Shown here piece by piece: positions 34,336 through 45,299 of a stretch of 64,000 bases of DNA (the stretch's first letter is position 1; every line of letters starts with the position of its first letter). The notes under the pieces are model-generated. The model was not told the origin of the DNA. It saw only the letters and a list, made by a program, of their open reading frames with translations, and did not search any database. The stretch spans positions 197,640,935 to 197,704,934 of the forward strand of contig CP136061.1 of NCBI GenBank assembly GCA_032622095.1, read 5' to 3'. Position numbers and translations under genes: made by a program. The DNA is from Siphonodentalium dalli. Lineage: Eukaryota; Mollusca; Scaphopoda; Gadilida; Siphonodentaliidae.

Positions 34336-35079
34336 TAAGTACATTTTCTTTGCAACTGCGGTTGATCTACTTTTAAAACATATCGAAAACAAGTAAAATC
34401 TGCTGACAAGTCACTCACAGTCAAACTGAAAGCGGCTGACGGCCATTACTGCTCCGCGACTCGTCTGCGAGTGGTGGGTGAAGTGACAGATTCATCTAAC
34501 AATTTGAGTATTAAAACTAGAAATTCATATCATACAGTACATGTAAGGACTAATTTAGAGAATTTACCCAATTTTCCCAAATAAATCTTTTTAAAAGTTT
34601 GTATTCATATGATTTTTAACTTTTATTTAATGTTTAAGTTTAATATATACATGTAGCCTAGCTACATGATTATTACATGTACTAATACTACTATTGCACA
34701 TGTACTTAACTTTACCGATATACTAGTAGGCTATAATCATAGTACATGCATGTCATGTTTATTGTGTTACTTTTTCAAGTTTTTAATCCATATTTTTGAA
34801 AATTCATATTGACAATAATTGAACATCAACACTGACGTAACAACACTGAACAATAACATGTAAACTAAAACTATGTGGGAAAATTCTGGTAATGTGTGGT
34901 ATATACTTATATTATAAATATATAATTTTGGGCTTTGATTTGAACCACATTAAATTTTAATTTCAAACCATCATTGCATTAACTTAATTTCAAGACAAAA
35001 AATTGTGCTGTCCCTAGTTTTTAATACATAGAATAGATGGTAGTAATCATTTATATTTTGTGAAATTTGAACCAAATAA
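34336..35079. other. AT-rich stretch, no gene
   Basis: Very AT-rich, with repeated TACATG motifs (34540-34750). No gene or clear repeat unit. Confidence 0.5.
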
Positions 35080-35608
35080 TTAAAGGCACGGGCGGCGTTC
35101 GTTGCATAATTATTCATATTTGTTCAAATCGCCATTAGCAGAAGGAATATTAAAATATACATAGTTTTGTTCATATGCCAAACATAATCAGCGCGTAAAT
35201 AGTATATTGTCGTCAAGGCGTACGATGGTGTACGTAAACAAGAGCCTGATCTTGTTATGTAGACGTTTTGCTGCTATTTACATACACAGCGAAATTTTAT
35301 TGGTTATTCACACACAAATGATATAAACGCTCTTTATTATTTCAATATCAGAAATACAGTAACAAATAACGCTCTTTATGTTGACCATATCCGGATCTAA
35401 ACAAAAGCCAGGTTCTGTAACGTTTTTTGCTTTTGTTTACATAACAAAGGAAAAACATTTGACAATAACATACTGTTTATGCCATATTTCTGATTGGTAT
35501 AATAACAAGGTATGTCTATATTTTATTATTCTTTCTGTTTAAGGCGGTTTTTGGTGGAGGTGAATATATTAACAGTATACCCACCGCCAACGCCACCCGT
35601 ATCTTTAA
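35080..35608. mobile_element. TTAA-flanked MITE, copy 1
   Basis: 529 bp bounded by TTAA. Left AAGGCACGGGCGGCGTT and right (complement) AAGATACGGGTGGCGTT are ~17-22-bp inverted repeats. TTAA target duplication points to the piggyBac or Kolobok superfamilies. Very similar copies at 37618-38106 and 43120-43638 share AAACGCTCTTTAT, AACAAAAGCCAGGT and TTTGCTTTTGTTTA in order. The right end carries CCACCGCCAACGCCACCCG, complementary to GGCGGTTTTTGGTGGAGG nearby. Confidence 0.85.
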
Positions 35609-35689
35609 ATATTGAGTTAAATCTCATTGAATCTTATCAATAATTTAAATAATTTCAAGTTCAACAACAGATCAATTAGAATTCTCAAA

Positions 35690-36046
35690 ATGAATGTCCT
35701 CAAATGCCATATGTGTTATTACGAATCGCATAATTATAGACAATTTTGTTATCATGTTGTTCGCTTTCATAAATTTGATAAGATGTTCATTTTTAATTGT
35801 ACAGTTGAATCGTGTGCTTACACTACGAAAAGTTGGACAGCTTTTAAAATGCATATGAAACGGGGGCACTCTTCTTGCTTCAACCAAACTGTTTAATTTC
35901 ATACAGTGCTGCCTATCTCTTATCTTTGGACACCAAACACAGACTTTCGCAGGAAGCAATACAAAGTGTCATTTCAACCACACCAGATATCATGTCTCAT
36001 CATATCAGTGCTTTCAAACATTATACGAAGCGATCGGCAAAATAAT
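35690..36046 (+). pseudogene. C2H2 zinc-finger protein remnant nested in the receptor intron
   Basis: From the ATG at 35690: MNVLKCHMCYYESHNYRQF then CYHVVRFH, a C-x2-C-x12-H-x4-H finger. A second follows, CTVESCAYTTKSWTAFKMH then MKRGH (C-x4-C). Two such fingers at the N-terminus recall an expanded, poorly characterised animal family (recalled from general knowledge, not searched). The frame stops at 35896. One base shift keeps a frame open to TAA at 36046, reading AAYLLSLDTKHRLSQEAIQ then SVISTTPDIMSHH, which looks like the helical region after the fingers in that family. I read this as a frameshifted gene; an intron boundary is the alternative. A MITE immediately precedes it. Confidence 0.55.
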
Positions 36047-36116
36047 TATGTGCGATTTTGAGGATTCGGCCCATTTTATTTCTGTGAGTGGTAAAACCTT
36101 GATTCTTTTTCTTCAG

Positions 36117-36225
36117 GTAACAGGAACCGAGACCTTCATCAAACATGGAAATGGTTGGAGAAGCAGACAGGCTTTTTTAAAGGGAAATGGCAAAAGACAA
36201 AGACTCGGTCATTGATGTCAAAAAG
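36117..36225 (+). other. Candidate exon downstream of the zinc-finger remnant
   Basis: Good acceptor (TTCTTTTTCTTCAG) and donor (AAAAAG-GTAAGG). One frame is open throughout: NRNRDLHQTWKWLEKQTGFF then KGKWQKTKTRSLMSK. It leaves in phase 2, which does not fit the exon candidate at 38325 (phase 0). Could belong to the same broken gene; no motif recognised. Confidence 0.3.
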
Positions 36226-36384
36226 GTAAGGTCCAACTCTTTTCCCTATTTGAGATGACTTTATGTAAATTCTTGAGTTTCCAAAATGATAAATTTAGTG
36301 TCTAATCCTGCCATCAATTGAGCTATTAACACATATGACTTAGCAGACAGATTATGTATTAGAAATATAAAATGCACGTATATT

Positions 36385-37200
36385 ATTATACCCCCCCCCC
36401 CCCCCCGCAACGAAGTTAGGGGGGTATACTGGAGTCAGCTTGTCCGTCGCCCGTCGTCTGTCGTCTGTCGTCCGTCCGTCCGTGGACACAAATTTGTCCG
36501 GAGTTTTTCTCAGTCGTTTTTTGATCAATTTCCGTGAAACTTGGCACAGACATCAACCACCATGGGAACCTGTGCACCTGCGATTATGACGTCTGTCGGA
36601 CTTTTTTTGGTGGAGTTATCCCCCTTTTTTTACTTAGAATTTTTTTGCAACATGTATACTTTTGTCCGAGCTTTTATTCCTATATTTTTTGGTCAATTTT
36701 TTAAAAACGTGGAACAGATATTTAGTATCATGGGAACTTGAGCACCTGCGATTATGACGTCTGTTTGACATTTTTTGGTGGAGTTATCCCCCTTTTTCGA
36801 CTTAGAAACTTTTTATGTAACATGCATAATTTTGTCCGAGCTTTTATTCCTACATTTTTCGGTCAATGTTTTTTAATCTTGGCACTGATATTTAGTACCA
36901 TGGAAACCTGTGCACCTGCGATTATGACGTCTGTCCGATTTTTTTTGTGTGGAGTTATTCCCCGTTTTCGACTTAGAATTTTTTTTCGCAACATACATAA
37001 TTTTGTCCAAGCTTTTATTCCTACATTTTTCGGTCAATATGTTTAATATTAGGGTTATGGTTGTACACCTGCAATGGGTACTGTTATTTTATTATTTTAA
37101 CTAAATGTTTACTGACATGTGAAACATCTTAGTATTTTAAAAACAGGGGGGTATCCGTAGTCCCATTGGGACAGTCACACCTCTAGTTATTTTTGGCACT
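36385..37200. mobile_element. GGGGGGTAT-ended element with three ~169-bp internal repeats
   Basis: The left end is a C run, then AACGAAGTTAGGGGGGTATA and a CGTCCGTCCGTCC run. The right end has AGGGGGGTATCCGTAGTCCC, then GGGACAGTCACACCTCTAG. Inside, GCACCTGCGATTATGACGTC recurs at about 36574, 36742 and 36912 (168- and 170-bp spacing), each followed by GGAGTTATCCCC and TTTTGTCCGAGCTTTTATTC. Frames at 36541-37046 are by-products. Similar GGGGGGTAT-bounded repeats are widespread in invertebrates; the class is not assigned. Confidence 0.7.
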
Positions 37201-37617
37201 TTTCTGTTTATCAATGAGGTCTCTACCATTGCCTATGCAGGGCTCAAAATCCATTGAAAGTGAGGAGAATCTAAATTTATTCTGATCTTTTGATAGTTAG
37301 GAATCTAAATATCAGCATGTTCCAAAATCAGACTACGAGGGCCGCAGCCACGAGCGGGGTTGGAGTTTGAAGCGGGTAATGCATGGATTTCCAAACTGCA
37401 CTTCCGTTTCAGGCAACGAAAAGTCGAAAACGTTTTTCGCAATCAACATTCAACAGGACTTCCTTCAACTGACAGCTATCGTCGTTTCAGCCGAACTACT
37501 GCTAATATTTTTTCCACTAAAATTAGTTTTTTTTTAACACAAATCAGATGTTGGCAATTGTGCAAATCAATTTTGATTCAGGACATGCAGTGTTTGTCAC
37601 ACAAATAACATGGAATA
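37201..37617. other. Spacer between two mobile elements
   Basis: No gene recognised. The frame at 37360-37608 has no family resemblance. Confidence 0.4.
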
Positions 37618-38106
37618 TTAAAGGCACGGGAGGCCTTAGTTGTCGAAAATATTCATATTTGTTCCAATCACCGTAAACAGAAAAACATTAAAACGCATAC
37701 AGTTTCGTTCATATATACCATGACCATCGCGTAAACAGCATGCTATCATACATACCTACTATATTTTACCTAAGCAAGAGCCTGATTGTGTTACAGAAGA
37801 CCGCACAGTGTTACCGGCTAATCACACACAAATGGTATAAACGCTCTTTATTAGTTCCATATCAGGATTCAGCAACAACGAACGCTCTTTATGTTTACCA
37901 TCATAATATAAACAAACACCAGGAAAGTAACTTTTTATGCTTTTGTTTACATAACAATGGTCAAACATATGACAATAACATACTGTTTATGCGATATTGC
38001 TTATTTGTATACGGACAAAGTATGTCTACATTTTAATATTCTTTCTGTTTTGTGGCGGTTTTTAACCGATGGAAATATTTTCACAGCAAGGCCTCGCGTA
38101 CCTAAA
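37618..38106. mobile_element. TTAA-flanked MITE, copy 2 (diverged)
   Basis: Left TTAAAGGCACGGGAGGCCTT, right (complement) TTTTAGGTACGCGAGGCCTT. Both ends share the AGGCCTT variant, which differs from copies 1 and 3 (GGCGTT). The matched change in both ends marks a distinct subfamily. The right TTAA is mutated to TAAA. Confidence 0.75.
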
Positions 38107-38324
38107 AGCCCTGCTATGGTTGCCTATGACTCGTTATGTATGCAAGGTGGACAAATATTGTTTTGGTTCGTTTTTTTGTTTTTTTTATTTGATTTTGAGG
38201 CGTGCCATTGTGTTTATTATTTGCTTCATTCTGGAGTGAACAAATCAATACGCTTTGAGCATGTTTTAGTAAATTCAGTCCTTAAAATCCACAAATATTA
38301 ATTAGAATGTGTCTTCCTTTCTAG

Positions 38325-38582
38325 GGTGTGATGTCTGAAGACTTGGATAAAGAAACGAAAACAAATCGTCAGACAGCCCCCACATTGGTGCTCTTTCTTT
38401 CGGAGGACAGCGGAGAGATGGAGGGAGCAGTTGTTGTAGGCGACGATGTTCGGATTTGGTTGCATAGTAATGACCCATTTCACCATTTGAAGCTGTTCGT
38501 TGCCTCTTGGCCATTTATTATGTCTGAGCTTAGAGACTATTTTGCCAATGGAGGAGTGTTATTTACTTGTGTAGTCAACTGA
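38325..38582 (+). other. Candidate terminal exon, unknown protein
   Basis: Starts after a strong acceptor (TGTCTTCCTTTCTAG) and runs open in phase 0 for 85 codons to TGA at 38580-38582: GVMSEDLDKETKTNRQTAPT, then LVLFLSEDSGEMEGAVVV and GDDVRIWLHSNDPFHHLK. The content looks coding (acidic start, then a strand-rich segment). It might be the 3' end of the zinc-finger gene at 35690, but phases do not connect and I do not recognise the domain. Confidence 0.35.
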
Positions 38583-39504
38583 TCTAATGATAGTTCAATT
38601 AGCTTGAAGAGTGTCATCGTGATACTACAGTCGACACATATTGGCTAATCCTTCAGCCACTGAACCATGTGCGTAGCTATAGTAAATTCAAGACACAATT
38701 GTGTCAAGTATGTTTTATTAATTCGAACATGACTATTATTTTTTGTTTTAAATAATCATTTACTTGACTATCTTTTTGTAGTCAAGCTTGTATATATAGA
38801 CAAATTTGATATATTTAACATTTTAACGGCACTGATGGCCTTGGTTGGCTGGTTACCCACAAAACACACTTTGTGTGAACTAAGCATTTGTTTATATACA
38901 TGACATAATTAGTGTTTGATAAGCAAAATAATGAACAAAGTGGCAATTTTTTTCGGAGAGTGATTTATTGTGACCAATCAATATTGAAATATCTTGAGTG
39001 GCGAGGATTAGCGAGCGCTATATCGGTATGTTGTAAATAATATGGCTTCAATTTTAAGCAGAGATTTATAACACAATACACAGCGCAAAGGCCATCCGTA
39101 TATTTAATGGAATAACTTTTAGCACCATCTACAATGTTATGCCTATTTTCATATCCTTTGTGCTGAATTTTCAAGGATATATTCATGGCTCCAGACCGAA
39201 TTACGACATATCTATCGTTAGGTCATTAGTATGTAGACATTATAGCAACATATTAAATATGTTTATAATGCAGTCTTTTTTAATGTGTTAATATTTATGT
39301 GAAACATAATTTGTATACACCAGTACTATGAGCAGTCATGGAAAATAGCACATTTTGACATTACCACAGTGAACTATTGGAATAACTCAGTTGTATTAGG
39401 TGCAAGGCAGCAAACATTTTGGAATTATATATAGATTACTTTGTAGCAATTAGTTTTGGACTTTGTGTAGGCAAGCTGTTTTTTCGTTGTTTTTAAAGGG
39501 GGGG
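38583..39504. other. AT-rich stretch, no gene
   Basis: No gene seen. ACGGCACTGATGGCCTTGGTTGGC near 38826 recalls the left end of the TTAA MITEs and may be a truncated relative. Confidence 0.4.
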
Positions 39505-39840
39505 CTGTACCAATGTACCCTAAATCTGGCATTTTGTAGGATCATCTCCTTTTATACTCAAAATAATCTATGGAACAAATGAATAAATTAGAGCCATGGA
39601 TGAGCGCAAAATACACTCATGTGTTCTAATAACGATGCAAACATCATGGCAATTATAATTAAAATGAGTCTTAAATTCATATTCATTATAATTGCCATGT
39701 TATTTGCATCGTTCATAGAGTATATGAGTGGATTTTGCACTAATCCATGGCTCAAATTCATTCATTTCTTACACATAATCTGTTGAATATAAACGGAGAT
39801 GGTCCCAAAAAGTACTGGATTTAGTATACATTACCACTTT
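39505..39840. mobile_element. Foldback MITE with ~150-bp arms
   Basis: Left arm (CCAATGTACCCTAAATCTGG ... GGCAATTATAATT) and right arm (complement TAATGTATACTAAATCCAGT ... GGCAATTATAATG) pair over ~150 bp around a short AT-rich centre near 39668. TTAAAG lies just outside both ends, so a TTAA-type insertion is possible. No coding capacity. Confidence 0.85.
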
Positions 39841-40349
39841 AAGGTCTCAAGAATCCTGAGAAACGTATAAATTTCCCTAATGCATTACTGCTTAGGTAAA
39901 AAAAATAGTGATATTTCCGGACATCCGCCCCTACTATTGTACTAACCCGTGAAACAATTAATACTTGCAAAAACCTAATTAAAATTTCCTTTATCATCTT
40001 TGATTGTATTCTCTGGACCCGAATAAAGGTACATGTAGTTAGGCTCATTTGTGTTCAAATCCCACCATTACAGTGCTTATTTAGCACCCTATGTTTATTA
40101 AAAGTCCCTTGGAAAAACAGATGAATATAATCCATATATGAATTTTTTTTTAAATAAATAATTATTTACGCCCGCCCCTAATTTTTTCCCCGTCTGTTAG
40201 CGGAAACATCACTATTTTTAGACCTAATATCAAAATCAGCCTAAAAATATGTATATAACTATTGAACTGTGAGAATGCATGATTTTACTTATGTTTTGTC
40301 TGTAGCTGTTACACATATGTAAATTTGACTATCCTGTTACTGTTAAATA
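39841..40349. other. AT-rich stretch, no gene
   Basis: No gene seen between the foldback MITE and the TAAACA cluster. Confidence 0.5.
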
Positions 40350-40814
40350 TGTTACTTGAATAAACACATTCTATTTTATAAACATATTTCGTCTTATAAA
40401 CGTGTCCATGTGTGTGTAAAGTGGAACAACCACATAAACGCCCGGATGTGTTTTTAACCTAAACACATCAACACATCAGCTAAACACATTATTATGTTTA
40501 TAACCTAAATGGCATGTTATTATAATGCGTTTATTTCCAAAACATTATATGTGTTTAATGACACAAACGTGGTGTTTAGGTAATAAACACATCAATATGT
40601 TTAGAAACAAAACGCCATGTTAACACCATGTGTTTATTCCTTAAACACATTAGTTTATTTTCTAAACATATTAGACATTTATTCATTAAAAACGTGACGT
40701 TTAGATAATAAACATTCCATTTAGAAAATAAATGCGTTGACGCGTGTGAAAACTGTAACGGTATTGCGTTTAAGATTGTGTTGAGATCCTAAACACCTAT
40801 TTTTACAGTGTAGA
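40350..40814. repeat. Cluster of TAAACACAT / ATGTGTTTA motifs
   Basis: About 20 copies of TAAACA(CAT) or TGTTTA occur in both orientations within ~460 bp, ending at CCTAAACACCTATTTTTACAGTG. Dense subterminal repeats plus a CAGTG end (complement CACTGTAAAAA) resemble CACTA/EnSpm transposon ends, where such repeats bind transposase. TGTTTA is also the forkhead core. Neither reading is proven, and no matching left end was found. Confidence 0.5.
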
Positions 40815-42249
40815 TAGTTGTTTTTTTGTGACTCACACGCCCAACAAATCGATGTGTCAAACCTTTGGCCATTTGCAATATGTTTTGTCCATATACAAAT
40901 TTCTTTGGAAATTTATATTTCAGGAATTCATAACTATGTAACACTGAGATAATTGGGTGTAATTAATATATTGTATTGTAAGAGAATATATAGTATGAAT
41001 TTGTTGATATCGGATATTTATAGAGACCGGCCAATGGCTCTCGACAGCGCGAGCACTGCTCACCCCCACGCCACGATCATGTTGCAATGATGCTGATGAT
41101 AATGTGATGTTGGTGACGACGACAATAACAACGAGGACGATGATGATGATGCATGAAATGACGATTATTGATGATGATGATGATGGATGATGATGCTGGT
41201 GATGAAGCTGGTGATGATGGTGACGACGAGAACGTATTGGGAGGTCGCTGTATATTTTGTAGATAAATGTTTTTCTTCATTCTGTCCATATTTTCTATAT
41301 AATTTCGCTTTATCAATATCCATTCATGTTATTTATTGGATAAGAGAATAAAGCAAAATTAATTACAGTAGAAACTCTATTGTTTGGCACCACCCGCGAA
41401 AATACTATAACCAATGAAAAACACTCGCATTTTACAACAGTACATTATGGAACTAAACGTTTTAAAGAATGAATACCTACTGAAACAAAAAATAACCCAG
41501 CAAGTGTTAAAAACCAATTATTGTCGTTCTCCGACGTGCAATCATTAACTTCACACGATGTTTCGCAGAATAACATTATTCAGACCTGATCACACACCAC
41601 TAATTACATATTAAACATTCATAATTTGAACATACATGTACACACACCTTATTGTTCTATCTGTGTTTTCTTATTAATATGTATGTTCGGGCATATGTGT
41701 GTAATGTTTGTGTAAATTGTGTGTTGAGTGAGGCGTTTCTGCTTATAAAATATACTTAAAATATAACAACTAGCCAAAAGTACTGTATCAACAGTTGGAA
41801 ATTTACACCTGAATCAACGGTATTTTGGAAATTTAAGGGTGAAACAGGTTGATATTGTTCCGGTAGTTTGAGTTTCGACCCTTATCTAGTGTAAATTATG
41901 TCTTCTTTTTTTTTGGACCACAATATTGTAATGTTATACGTTAGACTGAAATGGTCATCATTTGGTAATTTCCAACCTAAGTTTGTTAGGTTGGAAATTT
42001 CAAACAGTCTGCAAAGTTTGATGTATCGGTTGAACAATGTCTACTCAAGGGTTGGGTGCAAATGAACTTCCCAGAGTTGGAAATTGTTCAACAATGGGGT
42101 ACGCTTGAAAACTCTAAGTTGGACACACACAACAGAGACCCTACAGCCAGATCCATGTTTGCATGCGACTATTGTTTACTCAATATACCACAGAATTGTA
42201 AAATCATATTAATTTATTGATGATTTTTCCATTAATTTTCTGTTTGCAG
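40815..42249. other. End of the long receptor intron
   Basis: Holds a GAT/GAC microsatellite (about 41083-41225) and TTTCCAACTG-type repeats (41779-42125) related to those at 10440-10920. It ends in a strong branch/pyrimidine region, TTTTTCCATTAATTTTCTGT then TTGCAG at 42249. Confidence 0.55.
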
Positions 42250-42931
42250 GATACGAGAGAAATTGCCCATCTTCAGAACTGACAAAAATGAGAAGGATAA
42301 GAGCGGATTTTCTGAGTCACCGAACTACGTTACCCGTGCAGTGAAGCCGGCAGAGATGTCGAAACAAACTCATTCTAATCCAAGCTACGACATGTGTTCG
42401 GAAGCAACGACCCCGACAGATAAACAACATGGACGAATGTCGTACCTCTATGCTAAGGTGAACAAGATGAGACCGCACAAATCTGGTAACCCTAAAACGT
42501 CACCGGCGAATTCAGAGGCGACGTTCCAAATTGCTACAGAGCAGCAGAATGGCGGTGGTTATACAGATATCAATGTGGCGAATACAAATATTGAGAATGA
42601 TGGTAATTATTCTTCGGTAGGCGCTGACTTGAGTCAACCAACCACGAACAATAGCGTGGTTTATTTCGTTCTGGAAGATGGCCCTGGTGCTTCAACCATC
42701 GCACGTGATCACTATGGTTACGCACACGTGACCGACCGAGCTGCCCAATCAGCTGATTTCGCACATCAAGATGACCAGTATCAACATGTCAAAGGCACAT
42801 GCGCCGATGATGCGTATGGTTATGTTGATTCTTCTACGGTAGATGCAGTGCCAGAAGACACGCGTGGAGAATATTCATATGGTAACTTCAAAGCTTCGAA
42901 CGAGTATTCTCAAATTGACACCAAGAATTAA
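42250..42931 (+). CDS. Receptor gene, last exon: Tyr-rich cytoplasmic signalling tail
   Basis: Starts after the acceptor TTTTCTGTTTGCAG in phase 2 (AG plus G gives Arg), reading RIREKLPIFRTDKNEKDK, and ends at TAA 42929-42931. The ~225-residue tail is hydrophilic, disordered-looking and has 15 tyrosines. Many fit SH2 or ITIM-like docking: VVYFVL matches the V-x-Y-x-x-L ITIM pattern; LYAKV, NYSSV, GYTDI, GYAHV, QYQHV and EYSQI match Y-x-x-hydrophobic. There is no kinase or phosphatase domain. Such tails are known in phagocytic and immune-type receptors (for example MEGF10/Draper and Ig-type receptors); which family applies cannot be told without the ectodomain. The codon pattern is clearly coding and uninterrupted, so the gene looks functional. 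Confidence 0.85.
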
Positions 42932-43119
42932 TAACAATGACTGCCTCTATATTGTGTAGTAACGTTGTGTGCGGTCCAAGTGGAACGGATTCGGGAAGTG
43001 CATGAACATGAGCATTAACTGTAAATATATGAAAATTGAATTTGTTTTGTGTGACTTCCACTCTGTCGTGTTTCAATTTACACCCCATGTTTCGTGATGA
43101 CATGTAAAGTGCACAATAC

Positions 43120-43638
43120 TTAAAGGAACGCGCGGCGTTCGTTGCAGAAATATTCATATTTGTTCAAATCGCCATCAACAGAAGGAATGTTAAAATATTT
43201 ATAGTTTTGTTCATATGCTAAACATCAGCACGTAAATAGTATATTGATGTCAAGACGTACGATGGTGTACGTAAACAAGAGCCTGCTCGTGTTACAGAAG
43301 TTGTGCTTCTGTTTACATAACACAGCGCCATTATATTGGTTAATCACACATAAATGATATAAACGCTCTTTAATATTTCCATATCAGGAAAACATTAACA
43401 AATAACGCTCTTTACCATATCCGGATCTAAACAAAAGCCAGGTAAGATAACGTTTTTTGCTTTTGTTTAGATAACAAAGGAAAGACTTTTGACAATAACA
43501 TACTGTTTATCCAATATTTCTGATTGGTATAAGAACAAGGTATGTTTATATTTTACTATTCTTTCTGTTTATGGCGGTTTTTGACGGAGGTGAATATTTT
43601 AACAGCATACCCACCGCCAACGCCGCCCGTATCTTTAA
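43120..43638. mobile_element. TTAA-flanked MITE, copy 3, in the 3' flank of the receptor gene
   Basis: 519 bp with TTAA at both ends. Left AAGGAACGCGCGGCGTTCG, right complement AAGATACGGGCGGCGTTGG. Very close to copy 1 (35080-35608) along its length. It begins ~190 bp after the receptor stop, so it may lie in or just after the 3' untranslated region; no AATAAA is seen in the 190-bp interval. Confidence 0.85.
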
Positions 43639-43763
43639 TATGTGTGTGTATATGTATGTATGTGTGGGAGGGTGTGTATGTGCCCGTACGTGTGCGGAGT
43701 ATTAGGGTATGCACATGTATTGCATATATGAAACCGTGCGTGATTGTGGGTGAGGACAAATTG

Positions 43764-43765
<2 letters not shown>

Positions 43766-43814
<49 letters not shown>
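43766..43814. repeat. (TG)n microsatellite
   Basis: About 24 uninterrupted TG units. All overlapping His-Thr or Cys-Val frames are artefacts of the repeat. Confidence 0.95.
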
Positions 43815-43817
<3 letters not shown>

Positions 43818-44776
43818 ATATTCCACATAAAATAGGGAGTACGAAGTTACGAACATGGGTCAATCGGACGTAAATGATATAAACTGAAAATGTAACGAGG
43901 CACAAATGTGTTTAATAAATTCTAGTACAATGGAGTTTGTTTTAGTTTGGGAACATTGGTGCATGTTTTAAATTTTCCACACAAAAGCGATATAGCAGTA
44001 TAAATTATATCTATTTTTACCATATCAGAACATGAAAATAAATACCCGTAAACGTACAATGGTATATTTGGGTTGCGGAAGTAATCTTTCTTGATCCACG
44101 GCTTAACAAACGTGAGCCGCATAGCCTATATATAATTGTCAAATACGTTGAACGGTTTAGTAAAAATTTTAAAGTTATATTGATGTAATTTATGCATTTT
44201 AGTGTATTTGTGTCATGGCCAGCGGACTGTGAACTTCTGATTCAATGTTCAGATATTTTTACATCCATTAGCAACCTTTTATGCATACATAGTGCCCATC
44301 AAGTACGCATTATAATCGACATACAGCAAGTCACGATAACTACCACAACCCGTTGTTTATACGTATTAGCGAGCATGTCACGAAACACGTACGTCAACTA
44401 CAATTTCGCGAACCGTTGGCTATTTTGTATACGTTTATAACATATAAGACCCCCCTCCGCAACCTAGATATCGAATTCTAGTGACAGGATCCTCTGCCAA
44501 ATCACATCATCAATTATTAATTTATACCGCCGAAATTAGTAACAATTAAAGGCCATATCTTTGAAATATAAAAATGGCACTCTTACTTTTTAATACACAA
44601 GTTTTTAAAACACTTTTCCGGTATGTGAATTGTGGTTTGCACCCCACAAGACACAGGCAGTGTTCACGCTGGGCAGAAAAATCATTTGGCCAGTTCTGAT
44701 TTGTCCCCCCCCCCCCCAAATAAATTAAATCCTCATTTTCTGGTCTCACAATTAAAGAATATTTGTGTTTATTAAT
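43815..44776. other. Intergenic stretch, no gene
   Basis: No gene recognised. A C run lies at 44705-44717. TTAAAGGCCATATCTTTG at 44546 recalls TTAA-type element ends but no partner end was found. Confidence 0.45.
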
Positions 44777-45298
44777 TAGCTATATATGGGAAGCCAAATT
44801 GACATTTAATAAATAATTGAGCTTAAGCTCAATAAGGAATCCCTTATTGCGTGCGCTTAAGCGCAATAAGGGAAGATCTAATTGCGCTTTTGCGCAATAA
44901 GGAAATTCCTTATATACAATATCTTATTGCGCTTAATCTTAAGCGCAATAAGGAATATCTTATTGCGCTTAAGCGCAATAAGGAATCGCGCAATAAGGAA
45001 TATTCTTATTGCGCTTAAGCGCAATTCGATCTTCCCGTATTGCGCTTAAGGGCAATAAGGGATTCCTTATTACGCTTAAGCGCAATTAGCTCTTATTGCA
45101 CTTAAGCGCAATAAGAATATTCCCTATTGTGCTTAAGCACATTAAGAATATTCATTATTGCGCTTAAGCGCAATAAGAGATTCCTTGCGCAATAAGGGAA
45201 TTTCCTTATTGCGCTTAAGCTTAAGCGCAATTATGGATTCCTTATTGCGCTTAAGATCAATTATTTATTAAATGTCAATTTGGCTTCCCATAGCTATA
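44777..45298. mobile_element. Foldback element filled with TTGCGCTTAAGCGCAA palindromes
   Basis: The ends are inverted repeats of ~45 bp (GGGAAGCCAAATTGACATTT and on to AATAATTGA). The 8-bp direct repeat TAGCTATA flanks both sides (44777-44784 and 45291-45298), as a hAT-type target duplication would. Between the ends lies an array of ~12-14 short palindromes centred on GCTTAAGC, mostly TTGCGCTTAAGCGCAA joined by TAAGGAAT or AATATTC. Many linkers are palindromic too, so the whole interior can fold at several scales. No coding frame. Confidence 0.85.
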
Positions 45299-45299
45299 G

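Noticed and set aside
36395-37140. Regularly spaced repeats that might suggest a CRISPR-like array
   Set aside because: Only three ~169-bp diverged units, no short identical repeats with unique spacers, in an animal genome; it is the interior of a repeat element.
43542-43905. Four overlapping 67-97-residue frames
   Set aside because: Created by the TG microsatellite (poly His-Thr or Cys-Val).
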